Of a stretch of DNA of 64,000 bases, positions 15,424-25,574 are shown piece by piece. The notes under the pieces are model-generated. The model did no database searches. It worked only from the letters and a program-made list of their open reading frames with translations, and was not told the origin of the DNA. Position numbers and translations under genes: made by a program. Within the stretch, counting starts at the first letter, position 1. The number at the start of each line of letters is the position of its first letter. This stretch comes from Nostoc sp. MS1 (GTDB lineage Bacteria > Cyanobacteriota > Cyanobacteriia > Cyanobacteriales > Nostocaceae), in the NCBI RefSeq assembly GCF_019976755.1, contig NZ_AP023441.1, positions 7,003,501-7,067,500 of the forward strand, in the 5' to 3' direction.

Positions 15424-17310
15424 ATGTGGTTTACCTGGAGACAAGTTAAACAAGAAATTGCTATTTGGCGACAAGCTGCAATACCGGGGATTACTGTTTT
15501 GGGACTCATCATTCTTGCCCGGTTTACAGGATTATTGCAAGGTGTAGAATTAATAGCTTTTGATACTTTATTAAGCTTGAGCCCAAGTGAATCAACAGAT
15601 GATAAAGTTGTGATTGTTGGGATTGATGAAGAAGATATTAACAGTATCAAAACTTATCCTATTCCTGACAAAGAAATTGCTTTTTTAATCAAAAAAATTC
15701 AAACTTACAAACCTAAAGTTATTGGCCTTGATATTGTCAGAAATCTACCTGTTGAACCAGGACATCAGGAACTAAGGCAAGTATTTCAACAATATCAAAA
15801 TATTATCGCTATTGAAAAGGTATTACGTCCTGGTGAATTTTCCCCATCGCCGACATTACCAAAAGAGCAAGCTGGGTTTTCCGATGTCATAGCAGATGAA
15901 GATGGTAACTATCGGCGCTATTTAGTTTGGACACCTAACCCAAAAAATAACCAGGAAGATAAATATTCTTTAGCACTACAGTTAGCAAAAGTTTATTTAT
16001 ATTCTGAAAATATAGATATAGAAACAGGTATCCATGACACTAATACTATTAGATTTGCTAATACAGAATTGCCTCGCATATTACCTGATTCTGGAGGATA
16101 TCTCACTAAAGATCAAGAAAAAATAGAAGATGGTGGTTTAAAAATATTAGTAAATTTTCGTAGTGGTAAAGAACCATTTCCAACGATATCATTAAATAAA
16201 ATTAAAAGAGGTGAATTTGAACCTCAATTATTTGCCAATAAAGTAGTAATCATTGGGGTTACAGCTTCGAGTGCTGCTGATTTTTTCAATACTTCAGTTA
16301 TAAATAATTCAAAGATTGCTGGACAGATTTATGGGGTAGAGTTTCATGCTCATGTTGCTTCACAAATAATTAATGCAGTTACTAATAATAGACCAATGCT
16401 CAACGTTTGGTCTAAAGAAGGAGAATATCTATGGATAATATTCTGGGGATTTCTGCCAATTATTGTAGGTAGAATTACTCAAGATATTTGGAAAAATCTT
16501 TTAGCTGTTATGGTCTCAGGGTTTGCTTTAACTTATATAGCTTATTTATTAATACTATCAGGTTGGTGGATTCCGGCTGCACCTAGTTTATTAATTTTAG
16601 GAATCAATGGTTTAGGATTAAGTGCATTTGCTTTTTATAAATATGACCAAGAACAAAAATCTAAAATTAATGAACGTCAACAGGCAATTGAGCATACATT
16701 TACTTTAATTCATAACGGGCCGTTACAAAGTTTGGCTAATATGTTAAGTCAAGCACGCACACAGAACCTATCTAATGATCAGTTAGTATTGAATTTAGAA
16801 AGTTTGAACTATGAAATTAGGGCGATCGGTGAATATTTAAGAATTGAAGCTTTAAGCCCAGACGAAAGTTTACGTTTAGGAAGTGGGGTAAAACTGGATT
16901 TAAAAAGACCTATTCATGAGCTTTTTTATGAAGTATATACCAGTACAATTGAGAGACAGGATTTAGAACACTTTCATAATATTAATGTTAAAGTGCGTAC
17001 ATTTGACCCTATAAATGATAAATATTTAACTTTAAGAAATAAGCAAGAGCTTTGCTTATTTTTAGAAGAAGCTTTATGTAATGTCGGTAAACACGCTCAG
17101 GGTGCTAAACGAGTAGAATCCATTGGTAAACAAGAGCAGAATTTATATAAACTCACCATTAAAGATAATGGTTGTGGATTAACTTCGTTATCAGAAAACA
17201 AAGGGACAAGACAACTCAAAAATATTGCTAGTAAGTTAAAAGGAGAATTTAAACGCGAATCTATTTCTCCTAGAGGAACAGTATGTGAAATCATTTGGAA
17301 GCTTGAATAA
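15424..17310 (+). CDS. CHASE2-domain sensor histidine kinase
   Basis: Membrane sensor of about 628 residues. The first TM is at about 18-36 (AIPGITVLGLIILARFTGL). An extracytoplasmic CHASE2 domain follows at about 37-325 (VVIVGIDEEDI, PKVIGLDIVRNLPVE, KVVIIGVTASSAADFF, YGVEFHAHVASQII). Three more TM segments lie at about 335-410. The kinase part (about 415-628) has the His in LIHNGPLQSLANML, the N box in EEALCNVGKHAQ and the G box in IKDNGCGLTSL. CHASE2 is an extracellular sensor of unknown ligand. The ATG at 15424 is preferred to a TTG at 15412, which is too close to the ribosome-binding site. It pairs with the response regulator just upstream and is followed by the DUF928 gene after 23 bases, probably as one operon. 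Confidence 0.93.
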   Translation: MWFTWRQVKQEIAIWRQAAIPGITVLGLIILARFTGLLQGVELIAFDTLLSLSPSESTDDKVVIVGIDEEDINSIKTYPIPDKEIAFLIKKIQTYKPKVIGLDIVRNLPVEPGHQELRQVFQQYQNIIAIEKVLRPGEFSPSPTLPKEQAGFSDVIADEDGNYRRYLVWTPNPKNNQEDKYSLALQLAKVYLYSENIDIETGIHDTNTIRFANTELPRILPDSGGYLTKDQEKIEDGGLKILVNFRSGKEPFPTISLNKIKRGEFEPQLFANKVVIIGVTASSAADFFNTSVINNSKIAGQIYGVEFHAHVASQIINAVTNNRPMLNVWSKEGEYLWIIFWGFLPIIVGRITQDIWKNLLAVMVSGFALTYIAYLLILSGWWIPAAPSLLILGINGLGLSAFAFYKYDQEQKSKINERQQAIEHTFTLIHNGPLQSLANMLSQARTQNLSNDQLVLNLESLNYEIRAIGEYLRIEALSPDESLRLGSGVKLDLKRPIHELFYEVYTSTIERQDLEHFHNINVKVRTFDPINDKYLTLRNKQELCLFLEEALCNVGKHAQGAKRVESIGKQEQNLYKLTIKDNGCGLTSLSENKGTRQLKNIASKLKGEFKRESISPRGTVCEIIWKLE

Positions 17311-17333
17311 TTGTATTTATCTAGGTATTACTC

Positions 17334-18092
17334 ATGACAAAAGAGCAAATATTTAAACAATATAAAATAACCGTAAAGCCTCGTTTTACTACTATCATTA
17401 TTCTGTGCTTATTACTATTTTTTACATCAATTGCTGTGGCGGATTTTAAGCCGACGAATCGTAAACCAGCAAGTGATTACAGCAGGAGTGGTGGACGCAG
17501 AGGATGTGAAACAGAATCAATCGCAACAATACCTCTTACCTTACTTGCTCCTCAAACATATGTGGGATACACTGCTTCTTTACGACCTACTTTTACTGGT
17601 TATGTCTCTAGTCCCCAAAAAGTAGAGTTGAGAATTTTTGAATTGATTGCCAATGAAGATCCAAAGCCAATAGGTAACGAAGTTTTAGCAGACGTGAAAG
17701 CAGGAATTTTTCAAATAAATTATCCTGATAAATATCCTAATTTAACTGTGGGTAAAACATATCTTTGGCAGTTAAGTAGAACTTGTCTTGAGGTGAAAAT
17801 AGACGAATCAGCAGAATTTATTGTTGCAGAAATTCCCTCTACAATCAAAAATAAATTGTTGACAACAAATAATAAGTTAGAAAAAGCTAATTTATATGCT
17901 GAGGAGGGTTTTTGGTACGAAGCTGTAACTGAGGCTTTGCAGTTAACAAACAATTTAAAACTGGGTAAGCTGGGGACAAACCTAGTCAAAGACTTTGCAA
18001 AATACGAGTCTGCTAGAGATCAAAGGGAAGAAGTAGCAGTTAAAGAAAGGGTAAAATATCTACAACAAATTGCTATTCAAGAACAAGATTAA
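17334..18092 (+). CDS. DUF928-family exported protein
   Basis: The protein has 252 residues with a hydrophobic N-terminal signal/anchor at about 19-38 (TTIIILCLLLFFTSIAVAD). A Gly/Arg-rich stretch with a cysteine (SGGRRGCETE) leads into a beta-rich domain typical of DUF928 (LLAPQTYVGYTASLRPTF, GKTYLWQLSRTCLEVK). The C-terminal helical part resembles a TPR-like unit (YAEEGFWYEAVTEALQL). DUF928 proteins in cyanobacteria often sit beside CHAT and CHASE2 genes, as here; the biochemical role is unknown. It is probably the third gene of the operon with the response regulator and kinase, and it converges with the CHAT gene. Confidence 0.85.
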   Translation: MTKEQIFKQYKITVKPRFTTIIILCLLLFFTSIAVADFKPTNRKPASDYSRSGGRRGCETESIATIPLTLLAPQTYVGYTASLRPTFTGYVSSPQKVELRIFELIANEDPKPIGNEVLADVKAGIFQINYPDKYPNLTVGKTYLWQLSRTCLEVKIDESAEFIVAEIPSTIKNKLLTTNNKLEKANLYAEEGFWYEAVTEALQLTNNLKLGKLGTNLVKDFAKYESARDQREEVAVKERVKYLQQIAIQEQD

Positions 18093-18144
18093 ATATCAAA
18101 TGACATTAGAAATTAAAAACAATTCACAAAGTATTGTGAGTATC

Positions 18145-20790
18145 TTATAACCAATTGCCAATGAGCATAAATCCTGACCAATAGTATGGATGTGTGTATC
18201 TATCATTAATCTCTGGTATTTTTCTGGCATTAATTAGTTTTATTTGTGCTGCTTGTAGAGCTTGTGCTTTGCTCATACCAGAGTTACGCAATTGATGATA
18301 AAACTCAGCAATTAAGTCAGCAGTCGATTCATCATATACAGTCCACAAGGAAGCCAAAGCACTTTTAGCGCCAGCTTGTAATGCTACACCTGCTAAACCT
18401 AATGTTGCACGCTCATCACCTGTGGCAGTTTCACAAGCTGTTAATGCTAACAAATCCACAGAGTTAGAAATATTGCTTGCTTCACGTAATAACTTTTCTA
18501 GGTCGTTAATTGTGAGTTTTTCATTATTACCAGCGACTAAAAACGTATCTTCAGGGATAATCCCAAACTGTGCATGAGTAGATATATGAATAATTGGGTA
18601 ATCTTGTTTTTTAATTTCTGCTTCTAGATATTTTTTATTAAATTCCTCGTTCTCCAATTTTTTACTATTAACAAATATCTTTTGGATTTCATTAATTTCA
18701 TTAGGCACTTGATTTAATGCTCTCCAAAATTGATTATCAATTTGAGCCTCTTTACTAACAGCTAAAACTAAAGCGCGATCGCTAGTTTGTAAGTTACCCT
18801 TTTTCTGGTTAGTCAACTGTAGACTAGAAGTTGTGGCAACAGCATATTTTTCTATTAAATATTTCTTCTCTTGTTTATCATAAAGCGCCGTCATCGGCAC
18901 ATTACGTAAAAAGCCGTCTTGAACAAATACGAGTGTTTTAATCTTCTGCGCAATTAAATATTTTTCTAGAGGCTTAATAATTAAATCATAAAGATTTTCT
19001 GATAGCGCAGTATTGTAAACTATATTCGATGTATTTAATAACTCAGAGCGAAATTCAGCAATATCATTGCTAAACACATCTTTCTCTTTATTTATCCAAT
19101 TGATATATTCTTCCTGATTTGGTAGACTGATAATAATACCTGTTTTATCATCAAAGATAATTGAGCTTATTACTACTGTATCATTTGTTGTTAATTTATT
19201 ATTGTTAATATTAGCTAATATACAGTCATTACCGAAATAGTTTTGAATTTCTGCTAACCTGAGAGCGTTTATGGTTGCCAAGGCACTGTTTAATTGTTGT
19301 TGCTTTGTTTGAGATTTTTTTATCTGAGATGTAGCTAAATTTAACTGAATTTCTGCCAATTGCCGATAAACTGGTTCAATAACATCGCGGAAATTGAATT
19401 GAAAATCTCGGTTGCTAGTTAGGATATCACTGCGTAATTCTTCTAGAGTATTATATGCTCTTTGGTAAAAATCCAACGCCTCATTACTTTTACCTTGTTG
19501 TTCTAAGATTCTTCCTGCCTGCCATTCCCATAAGTATAAACTATCTTTGTTTTGCCGTTTCTCATCAGCTAACCAAATTGCTTGATTAGTCAAACTTACA
19601 GCTAGTTCCCAATTTTTATTACACTCATAGAAATGGCCAAAAGCTCCTAAAGCATAAGACTGAGAACGTGAAGATTGTAAACTTTGGGCAACTTCTATAG
19701 CTAGGTTAAACAGTTGCCTTACTTGTGCTTCTGGCAATCTTCTAAATTTGCAATTTTCGGTTAGTATCCGATTAGTTTCTAAAGCAGGTGCAGGTAAATT
19801 AGCTAAATCAATTGCTGCATATACTTTATCAAGAGAATCTGGTAATTGAGGTAATAGTTCTACAGCTTCTTGGATATTTATGTTCACCTGATTGGTATCA
19901 AGTGTATTTTTATTTATGCTAATATAAGCAAGCTTAATTAAATTTAAATGACTTTTTAATTCGTTTTTTAGATCATTCTGCTGATGTGCTATTTTAATAC
20001 TATCTTGAAAATACTCTTTAGCTCTTTTGTAATTATCACTAGCTTTTTGCTGGAAATCACTGGAGCTACGTCTCTTATATTGTTCAGCAGATTTAGTTCT
20101 TAGTTGCCAAAGTTGAGCAATACTGGCGTGAGTATTACCTAAACTATTGAAGATAGCGACATTATAAGTTTGATTTTGATATTTTTTAGCAGCTTCTAAA
20201 GATGTAATCGCTAAATCATAATTACCTTGGAGACGATAAGCTTCTCCTAAACTACCCAAAGCTGCAATTTTTCCAGATGTATCTTTTTGTTGCTGGGCAA
20301 TTTTTAGAGCACTGCCATCTAGACAAGTTGATATGTCATCTTTTCCGCATATCAGGCTAACAGCTTTTTTGGTTTGTCCAGAATTAGTATAAACTTGTCC
20401 TATCTCAGTTAATACCCTGCCAACTTTTTGCAGGTCGTTTTGAGTGCGATAATAAGCTATCACTTTCTCCCAATAATTTAGGGTTTCTGAAGTTTGCCCT
20501 AACTGGTGATAAACTCTGGCTAAATTTTCGTTGAGAATTGCTACATTCTGCCAATCATTATTCTTTTGATATAGATTAATAGCCTTCTTCCAAGGTGCGA
20601 TCGCGGCGGAAAAATTGCCTTTTTTATAACTAGTGATACCTTGATTGACTAATTGAGTAGTATCAGAGGTTTGAGCGTGAACAGATGATGCTAAATGTAC
20701 GTTACTTAATAATAGACATAAAAGCAAACTACCGAAAAAGAATATCCTTAGCCAGTAGGTATTGGTTGATTTATAAATTTTATTAAACAC
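18145..20790 (-). CDS. exported TPR-CHAT protein (caspase-like peptidase)
   Basis: The protein has 881 residues. The GTG start at 20790 leads into a signal peptide (hydrophobic at about 14-34, SVHAQTS cleavage region near 40). TPR repeats cover about 45-480 (QGITSYKKGNFSAAIAPWKK, YHQLGQTSETLNYWEKV, GEAYRLQGNYDLAI). The C-terminal CHAT domain (about 600-880) has the catalytic His in IIHISTHAQFG and Cys in LLALTACETATG, followed by the usual LAGVALQAGAKSALASLW. CHAT peptidases belong to the caspase/separase clan; in characterised systems they are activated by partners and cleave specific proteins. Export implies action in the periplasm or at the surface. It is divergent from the small exported protein and next to DUF928, CHASE2 kinase and TpsA genes. 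The substrate is unknown. Confidence 0.92.
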   Translation of the reverse strand: MFNKIYKSTNTYWLRIFFFGSLLLCLLLSNVHLASSVHAQTSDTTQLVNQGITSYKKGNFSAAIAPWKKAINLYQKNNDWQNVAILNENLARVYHQLGQTSETLNYWEKVIAYYRTQNDLQKVGRVLTEIGQVYTNSGQTKKAVSLICGKDDISTCLDGSALKIAQQQKDTSGKIAALGSLGEAYRLQGNYDLAITSLEAAKKYQNQTYNVAIFNSLGNTHASIAQLWQLRTKSAEQYKRRSSSDFQQKASDNYKRAKEYFQDSIKIAHQQNDLKNELKSHLNLIKLAYISINKNTLDTNQVNINIQEAVELLPQLPDSLDKVYAAIDLANLPAPALETNRILTENCKFRRLPEAQVRQLFNLAIEVAQSLQSSRSQSYALGAFGHFYECNKNWELAVSLTNQAIWLADEKRQNKDSLYLWEWQAGRILEQQGKSNEALDFYQRAYNTLEELRSDILTSNRDFQFNFRDVIEPVYRQLAEIQLNLATSQIKKSQTKQQQLNSALATINALRLAEIQNYFGNDCILANINNNKLTTNDTVVISSIIFDDKTGIIISLPNQEEYINWINKEKDVFSNDIAEFRSELLNTSNIVYNTALSENLYDLIIKPLEKYLIAQKIKTLVFVQDGFLRNVPMTALYDKQEKKYLIEKYAVATTSSLQLTNQKKGNLQTSDRALVLAVSKEAQIDNQFWRALNQVPNEINEIQKIFVNSKKLENEEFNKKYLEAEIKKQDYPIIHISTHAQFGIIPEDTFLVAGNNEKLTINDLEKLLREASNISNSVDLLALTACETATGDERATLGLAGVALQAGAKSALASLWTVYDESTADLIAEFYHQLRNSGMSKAQALQAAQIKLINARKIPEINDRYTHPYYWSGFMLIGNWL

Positions 20791-21040
20791 GGTGATGTCG
20801 ATGTTATTTAATTATTAGCTTCTACTCTAGTAACTAAGCGATACTGTGGCAGAGAAATATTGGCAATACATTTTTCTGCAATTAAGTTTGCAGACTTATA
20901 CATTTTGCCTGTTAAAGATAAATTTTACACTTCCATCATCTTGGTTGCAATGAATTGCACCTCCTGCTATGGTTGCTGCCAATTTTATAATTTTTGCTTA
21001 ATAGATATTTACATTAACTGCATACATAGAGATAACAATC

Positions 21041-21541
21041 ATGAATTTGCAACGTATTCTGAGAATGGGAAGTTTAGCATTGGCGATCGCTTTTTCTGCC
21101 GTCAAGCCAGGGTATAGTTATCAACCCCCTATCAACTTACCGACAAACTCAAATCCTCACTCATCATCATTTACTATCGCCCAACTCACAGAAGCCTATT
21201 CGCCTATTTACGGAAAATGGAAATTACAATACAGCGTTAGTGGAATAGTTTATGAAAGTATTTTGGCTATGCGAGGACGTTATGGCAGCATGAGAACCCG
21301 GTATTATGATCCTCAAGTACGTAGAACTGTCGCAGTAGATCAAACGATGACTCTGAAATCATCAGCTAACGGACTCATATTATTAGGTTCCAATCCTGTT
21401 TATGCAGGCACAAGCACCAGACATCCAACTTACAGTGCAGATAATTTTCTATTTCAAATCCGTCCTGATGGTACATCGGTAGCATTTACGTGTGATTATA
21501 ACTATCAGTGTTCACCTGTAGATATAGAGGTTGTCCGCTAA
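21041..21541 (+). CDS. small exported protein, no family recognised
   Basis: The protein has 166 residues. The signal peptide is about 1-26 (MNLQRILRMGSLALAIAFSA, PGYSYQ). The mature part is beta-rich with Tyr/Arg-rich segments (YGKWKLQYSVSGIVYESILA, RYGSMRTRYYDPQVRR) and two cysteines near the C-terminus (FTCDYNYQCSPVDIE), which could form a disulfide outside the cytoplasm. It lies between the CHAT and TpsA genes and is likely part of the same surface island. The ATG at 21041 is chosen because it starts the signal peptide; no strong ribosome-binding site is seen. Confidence 0.7.
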   Translation: MNLQRILRMGSLALAIAFSAVKPGYSYQPPINLPTNSNPHSSSFTIAQLTEAYSPIYGKWKLQYSVSGIVYESILAMRGRYGSMRTRYYDPQVRRTVAVDQTMTLKSSANGLILLGSNPVYAGTSTRHPTYSADNFLFQIRPDGTSVAFTCDYNYQCSPVDIEVVR

Positions 21542-21592
21542 TCGATACTTTGAGTAACTAGTAAAGTTTGGCATAGATTTAGGTTAATGGCG

Positions 21593-21640
21593 ATCAGCTA
21601 TGCTGGGCGCAAGCGCCATCGCCGCCAATCAGCTATGCTG
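21593..21640. repeat. 13-bp direct repeat flanking a GC-rich palindrome
   Basis: ATCAGCTATGCTG occurs at 21593-21605 and again at 21628-21640, with GGCGCAAGCGCC between them. This is a small dispersed repeat, 80 bases upstream of the TpsA gene. Confidence 0.55.
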
Positions 21641-21719
21641 TACTTCAGTATATTTACTTAATTTGCAAAAATAGCTATTATTTAACCATACAAATATTAA
21701 TAGCTAATTATTTAATTAC

Positions 21720-24700
21720 ATGAACACTGAATATCAGTTAAATAGATGCTGGCAATGGGTAATTGCGGGTTTAGTGGAAAGTATAGCATTAACTATCTTT
21801 CAGTCCAAAACTATTGCCCAAAGTCATATTGTCCCAGATAAGACATTAGGAACAGAATCTACAGAAGTTATAACTAACTTCCGTGATTTGCCAATAGAAG
21901 TAATTAATGGTGGTGCAATTCGTGGCATTAATTTGTTTCACAGCTTTCAAGACTTTAATATTAGTGTGGGTAGAGAAGCTTATTTCTTTATCCCTAATGC
22001 CAATATTCAAAATATTCTGGCAAGGGTAACAGGTAATAATCGTTCAGAAATTTTAGGAACGCTGGGTATATTTGGAGCATTACAACCCAATTTATATTTG
22101 ATGAATCCCAATGGAATTATTTTTGGTAGAAATGCCAAATTAGATTTAGGTGGTTCATTTGTTGCCACTACAGCCAATGCAATTCAATTTCCTGGTGGTG
22201 CTGAGTTTTCTACAACTTCAGCAGTAGCACCAGAAAACAAATTACTCAGCGTCAATCCTACAGCCTTTTTATTTAATCAAATCGCTAACCAAAGTACAAA
22301 CTCAATTGAAAATCGTGGTACTTTACAAGTTCCTAATAATAAAACTTTAATTTTACTTGGCGGTAATGTTGCACCTACACCTGACGCTAGTGGGCAGATT
22401 TTAATGGATAGTGGCAGGGTGTTTGCATTAGGTGGTAGGGTCGAAATTGGTGGATTAACTGCACCTGGAAGCGTCGAGCTTCAGGTTAATGGTGATAATT
22501 TGAGCTTGGCTTTTCCTGATGGTGTGGCAAGAACAGATATTTCATTAAGCAATAATTCTGCCATTTTTACTTTGGGTGCTGGTAGTGGTGATATTATAGT
22601 TAATGCTGATAATTTAAGTTTAGTAAATTCTAGTGCTTTTTTTGCCGGAATACTAGCAGATCAAGGAAGCCCTGAAACTAAAGCAGGTGATATTGTCGTT
22701 AATGCTACTGGAATTGTCACCCTAGCTAAAGATAGTATAATTGGAAATTCGGCTATAGGAATTGGGGATAGTGGCAATATCAACATTGTTGGTCAATCGC
22801 TACAATTGATCAATGGTAGTTCAATTCAGTCACGTGCTACACAAGGTAATTCAGGAATAATTAATATTAAAGTTGATGATAAAGTTTCTCTTTCAGGCAG
22901 GGGTTCTGTTCTTACTGATGGAACTTTGTCTACTAGTGGAATTGTTAGTAATGTTTTTCCTAGAGATTTCTCTTTTTCTTCCTTACAACAAAACCTTTTA
23001 GGGACACCTACTCGTGGCAGAAGTGGTGGCATTAATATTGAAGCAAAAAATCTTGTACTAGCAGATGATGCTTTTATTAGTGCGACTAGTTTCTTGGCAG
23101 ATGATTCTGGAAATATTAAAATACAAGCCACTAATTCAATTATTTTGGATTCAGCATCCATATTTTCTACTACTAATGGAAGGGGAAATGCAGGGAATTT
23201 ATTTATTAATGCTAATTATTTATCTTTAAGTAATTTATCTCAAATATCTACTAGTACATATGGCATTGGTAAAGCAGGTGATATTAGTATTATTGCTCCC
23301 AATATTAGTATAGATTACTCTTTTATTAGCGCCAGTGCATTTTCTTTTCCAGGTATTATAGGTAATGTAGGTAATGCAGGAAATATCGATATTGAAACCC
23401 AAAGAATTAGTTTAACAAATAGTGGTAATATTACATCTAGTTCTAATGAACCAGAACAAGGAGAAACAATTGGTTCTGGTGGGAGTATTAATATTAAAGC
23501 TACTGAACTAATAGAAATAGATACAAAAGGTGCAAGAGAGATAATTACAGGTCTAGTAGCTAGAACTTTAAGTAGTAATCGTGCTGGTGACATAACTTTA
23601 AACACAAAGAAATTAATTGTTAGAGATGGTGGCTCTATTAGGGTAGAGGCTGCTAATAATTTAGGAGGTAATGCGGGTAATATTACTATTAACGCATCAG
23701 ATTCTGTTGAATTGGTTAGCTCCAATGCTAATTTTCGTAGTTTTATAGCTACAGGAGTTGAATCTGCAAAAGAGAATATAATTGCTATAGGTAATGGGGG
23801 TGATTTAACAATTAATACTAAAAATTTACAACTAACAAACGGAGCTATAGCAGCCCCAACTTTGGGTAAAGGTAACGCAGGTAATATCAATATATTCAGT
23901 CATGATCAAGTGACAATTGACAATGGGGTTATCAATAGCCGAGTTGGTGCTGGTGCAGTTGGAAATGCTGGGGATATTAATATTCAGACACGCCAGCTAA
24001 CTTTAATTAATGGTGGTAATATTGATACTCTAATTTCTCAATCAAATGGAGTTTTTCCGGCTGGACAAGGTAAAGGCGGAAGAATTTTTATTAATGCTAC
24101 AGATGCAGTTACTATCTCAGGCGCTAATGCTGATGGTTTAACAAGTGCAATATTAACTGAAACTCAAGCGGGAGCATTTGGTCAAGGCGGAGATATTATT
24201 ATCAACACAGATTATTTGCTTGTATCAGACAATGGTACTATATCAACAATCACAGAAAATGATAGTAATGCAGGTAATATAACTGTCAATGCCCGTATAT
24301 TTGAGGCGTTAAATGGTGGTTTTTTGGTGACAGGCAGTTTGAGTAGTGGTAAAGCAGGTGACATTACCATTAGTGCTATAGATAAAATTACTATTTTTAG
24401 TAATACTGATTTAAATGGTGTTACTGGTTTGTTTGCAGGTACGAGTTCTAGTGGAGATGGTGGGAATATATCTTTATTTACTACTGACTTTAACTTACTA
24501 GCAAATAATTCTAACTTGCCAGTTCCCGCTACTGTTTCCACACGTAGTCAAGGACAAGGTATTGCTGGAAATATTAATATTGTTGCTAAGGGTAATTACA
24601 ACGCAAATAATGGTTTAGTTAGCGCTAGGGCTGAACAAGTAGGCGGTGGAAATATCGAGATTACCGCTAAAAATATTAACTTGCGTAATAACAGCGACAT

Positions 24701-25283
24701 TCGCACAGATTTATCCAGTGGTAACAGAAAAGGCGGTAATATTGTCCTGACAGCAGATATCATTGTTGCTTTAGAAGATAGCGATATTCTCGCCTTTGCG
24801 CCAGAGGGACAAGGCGGGGACATCACATTTAACACCCGCGCTGTATTTAGTGATTCTCTCTATAATCCTAGACAAACAGCAGCAGATAAAAATAGCCTCC
24901 AATCACTTATAAATAATGGTCGCTCTGATATTAATGCTAGTGGTTCAATTTCTGGCAATATCATTGGTGTACCTGATATTAGTTTTATTCAAAATAGCCT
25001 GACAGAATTACAAAACAATCCCATTGATACTAACGCCCTCATTGCTAATAGTTGCATTGCTCGTAGTTCCAAGCAAGAGGGAACTTTTATTATTAGCGGG
25101 ACTGGTGGTTTACCAACTCGTCCTGGTGAAGCTGGGACTTCTAGTTATCCTACAGGTGATGTACAGAATGTGACAAATGATAGTGCGGCTAGTACGTGGA
25201 AAAAAGGCGATCGCATTGTGGAACCACAAGGAGTGTATAGACTAGCAAATGGTAATTTGGTGATGAGTCGTGAGTGTAGTTAA
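21720..25283 (+). CDS. TpsA-type haemagglutinin-like exoprotein (two-partner secretion)
   Basis: The protein has 1187 residues. A signal peptide (about 1-36) precedes the secretion (haemagglutination activity) domain at about 40-260, with the hallmark LYLMNPNGIIFGRNAKLDLG and the NIQNILARVTG region. The rest is a long beta-helix of degenerate repeats, with GNAGNI/AGDI-type turns recurring about every 50-60 residues (KAGDISI, GNAGNIDI, NAGNITI, GGDIIIN). The C-terminus carries two cysteines (NSCIARSSKQEG and SRECS), which might form the disulfide-hairpin anchor seen in some TpsA proteins. It would be exported across the outer membrane by the TpsB protein encoded 1.3 kb downstream on the other strand. 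The likely role is adhesion, matrix or sheath. Confidence 0.93.
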   Translation: MNTEYQLNRCWQWVIAGLVESIALTIFQSKTIAQSHIVPDKTLGTESTEVITNFRDLPIEVINGGAIRGINLFHSFQDFNISVGREAYFFIPNANIQNILARVTGNNRSEILGTLGIFGALQPNLYLMNPNGIIFGRNAKLDLGGSFVATTANAIQFPGGAEFSTTSAVAPENKLLSVNPTAFLFNQIANQSTNSIENRGTLQVPNNKTLILLGGNVAPTPDASGQILMDSGRVFALGGRVEIGGLTAPGSVELQVNGDNLSLAFPDGVARTDISLSNNSAIFTLGAGSGDIIVNADNLSLVNSSAFFAGILADQGSPETKAGDIVVNATGIVTLAKDSIIGNSAIGIGDSGNINIVGQSLQLINGSSIQSRATQGNSGIINIKVDDKVSLSGRGSVLTDGTLSTSGIVSNVFPRDFSFSSLQQNLLGTPTRGRSGGINIEAKNLVLADDAFISATSFLADDSGNIKIQATNSIILDSASIFSTTNGRGNAGNLFINANYLSLSNLSQISTSTYGIGKAGDISIIAPNISIDYSFISASAFSFPGIIGNVGNAGNIDIETQRISLTNSGNITSSSNEPEQGETIGSGGSINIKATELIEIDTKGAREIITGLVARTLSSNRAGDITLNTKKLIVRDGGSIRVEAANNLGGNAGNITINASDSVELVSSNANFRSFIATGVESAKENIIAIGNGGDLTINTKNLQLTNGAIAAPTLGKGNAGNINIFSHDQVTIDNGVINSRVGAGAVGNAGDINIQTRQLTLINGGNIDTLISQSNGVFPAGQGKGGRIFINATDAVTISGANADGLTSAILTETQAGAFGQGGDIIINTDYLLVSDNGTISTITENDSNAGNITVNARIFEALNGGFLVTGSLSSGKAGDITISAIDKITIFSNTDLNGVTGLFAGTSSSGDGGNISLFTTDFNLLANNSNLPVPATVSTRSQGQGIAGNINIVAKGNYNANNGLVSARAEQVGGGNIEITAKNINLRNNSDIRTDLSSGNRKGGNIVLTADIIVALEDSDILAFAPEGQGGDITFNTRAVFSDSLYNPRQTAADKNSLQSLINNGRSDINASGSISGNIIGVPDISFIQNSLTELQNNPIDTNALIANSCIARSSKQEGTFIISGTGGLPTRPGEAGTSSYPTGDVQNVTNDSAASTWKKGDRIVEPQGVYRLANGNLVMSRECS

Positions 25284-25574
25284 TTTTACAAAAATCTTGA
25301 TTTTGGGTGAAAATAGCAAGTGGAATGTTCTATTACTGAATTATTGCCATCTGCTATAGGGATTACATTTGATTTATAAAATCTACTTAGGGCGTGTTAG
25401 CTTCAGCGTAATGCACCTTGCTGAGAGGTTTTGGTGTATTAGGCATATACTATAACTCACTACATATCATACTGAGATTTTTTCAGAATAAAATAAGATT
25501 CCTATATATGTAATATCTTTAACTACGTTATTTATTTGTAGTAATATTTACTATGAAAACCCAAAACTAGAATT
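25284..25574. repeat. spacer with a degenerate dispersed repeat
   Basis: At about 25388-25450 lies a sequence of the GGCGTGTTAGCTTCAGCG / TAATGCACC type, related to the inner inverted repeat of the element at 1979-2045 (TTAGGCGC / GCACC motifs). No gene is seen. The element sits between the TpsA gene and the acyltransferase gene, so co-transcription of the two is uncertain. Confidence 0.4.

Noticed and set aside
22826..24835. Several long minus-strand frames (80-190 codons) inside the TpsA gene
   Set aside because: They are shadows of the repetitive beta-helix codons, and their composition mirrors the sense repeats.
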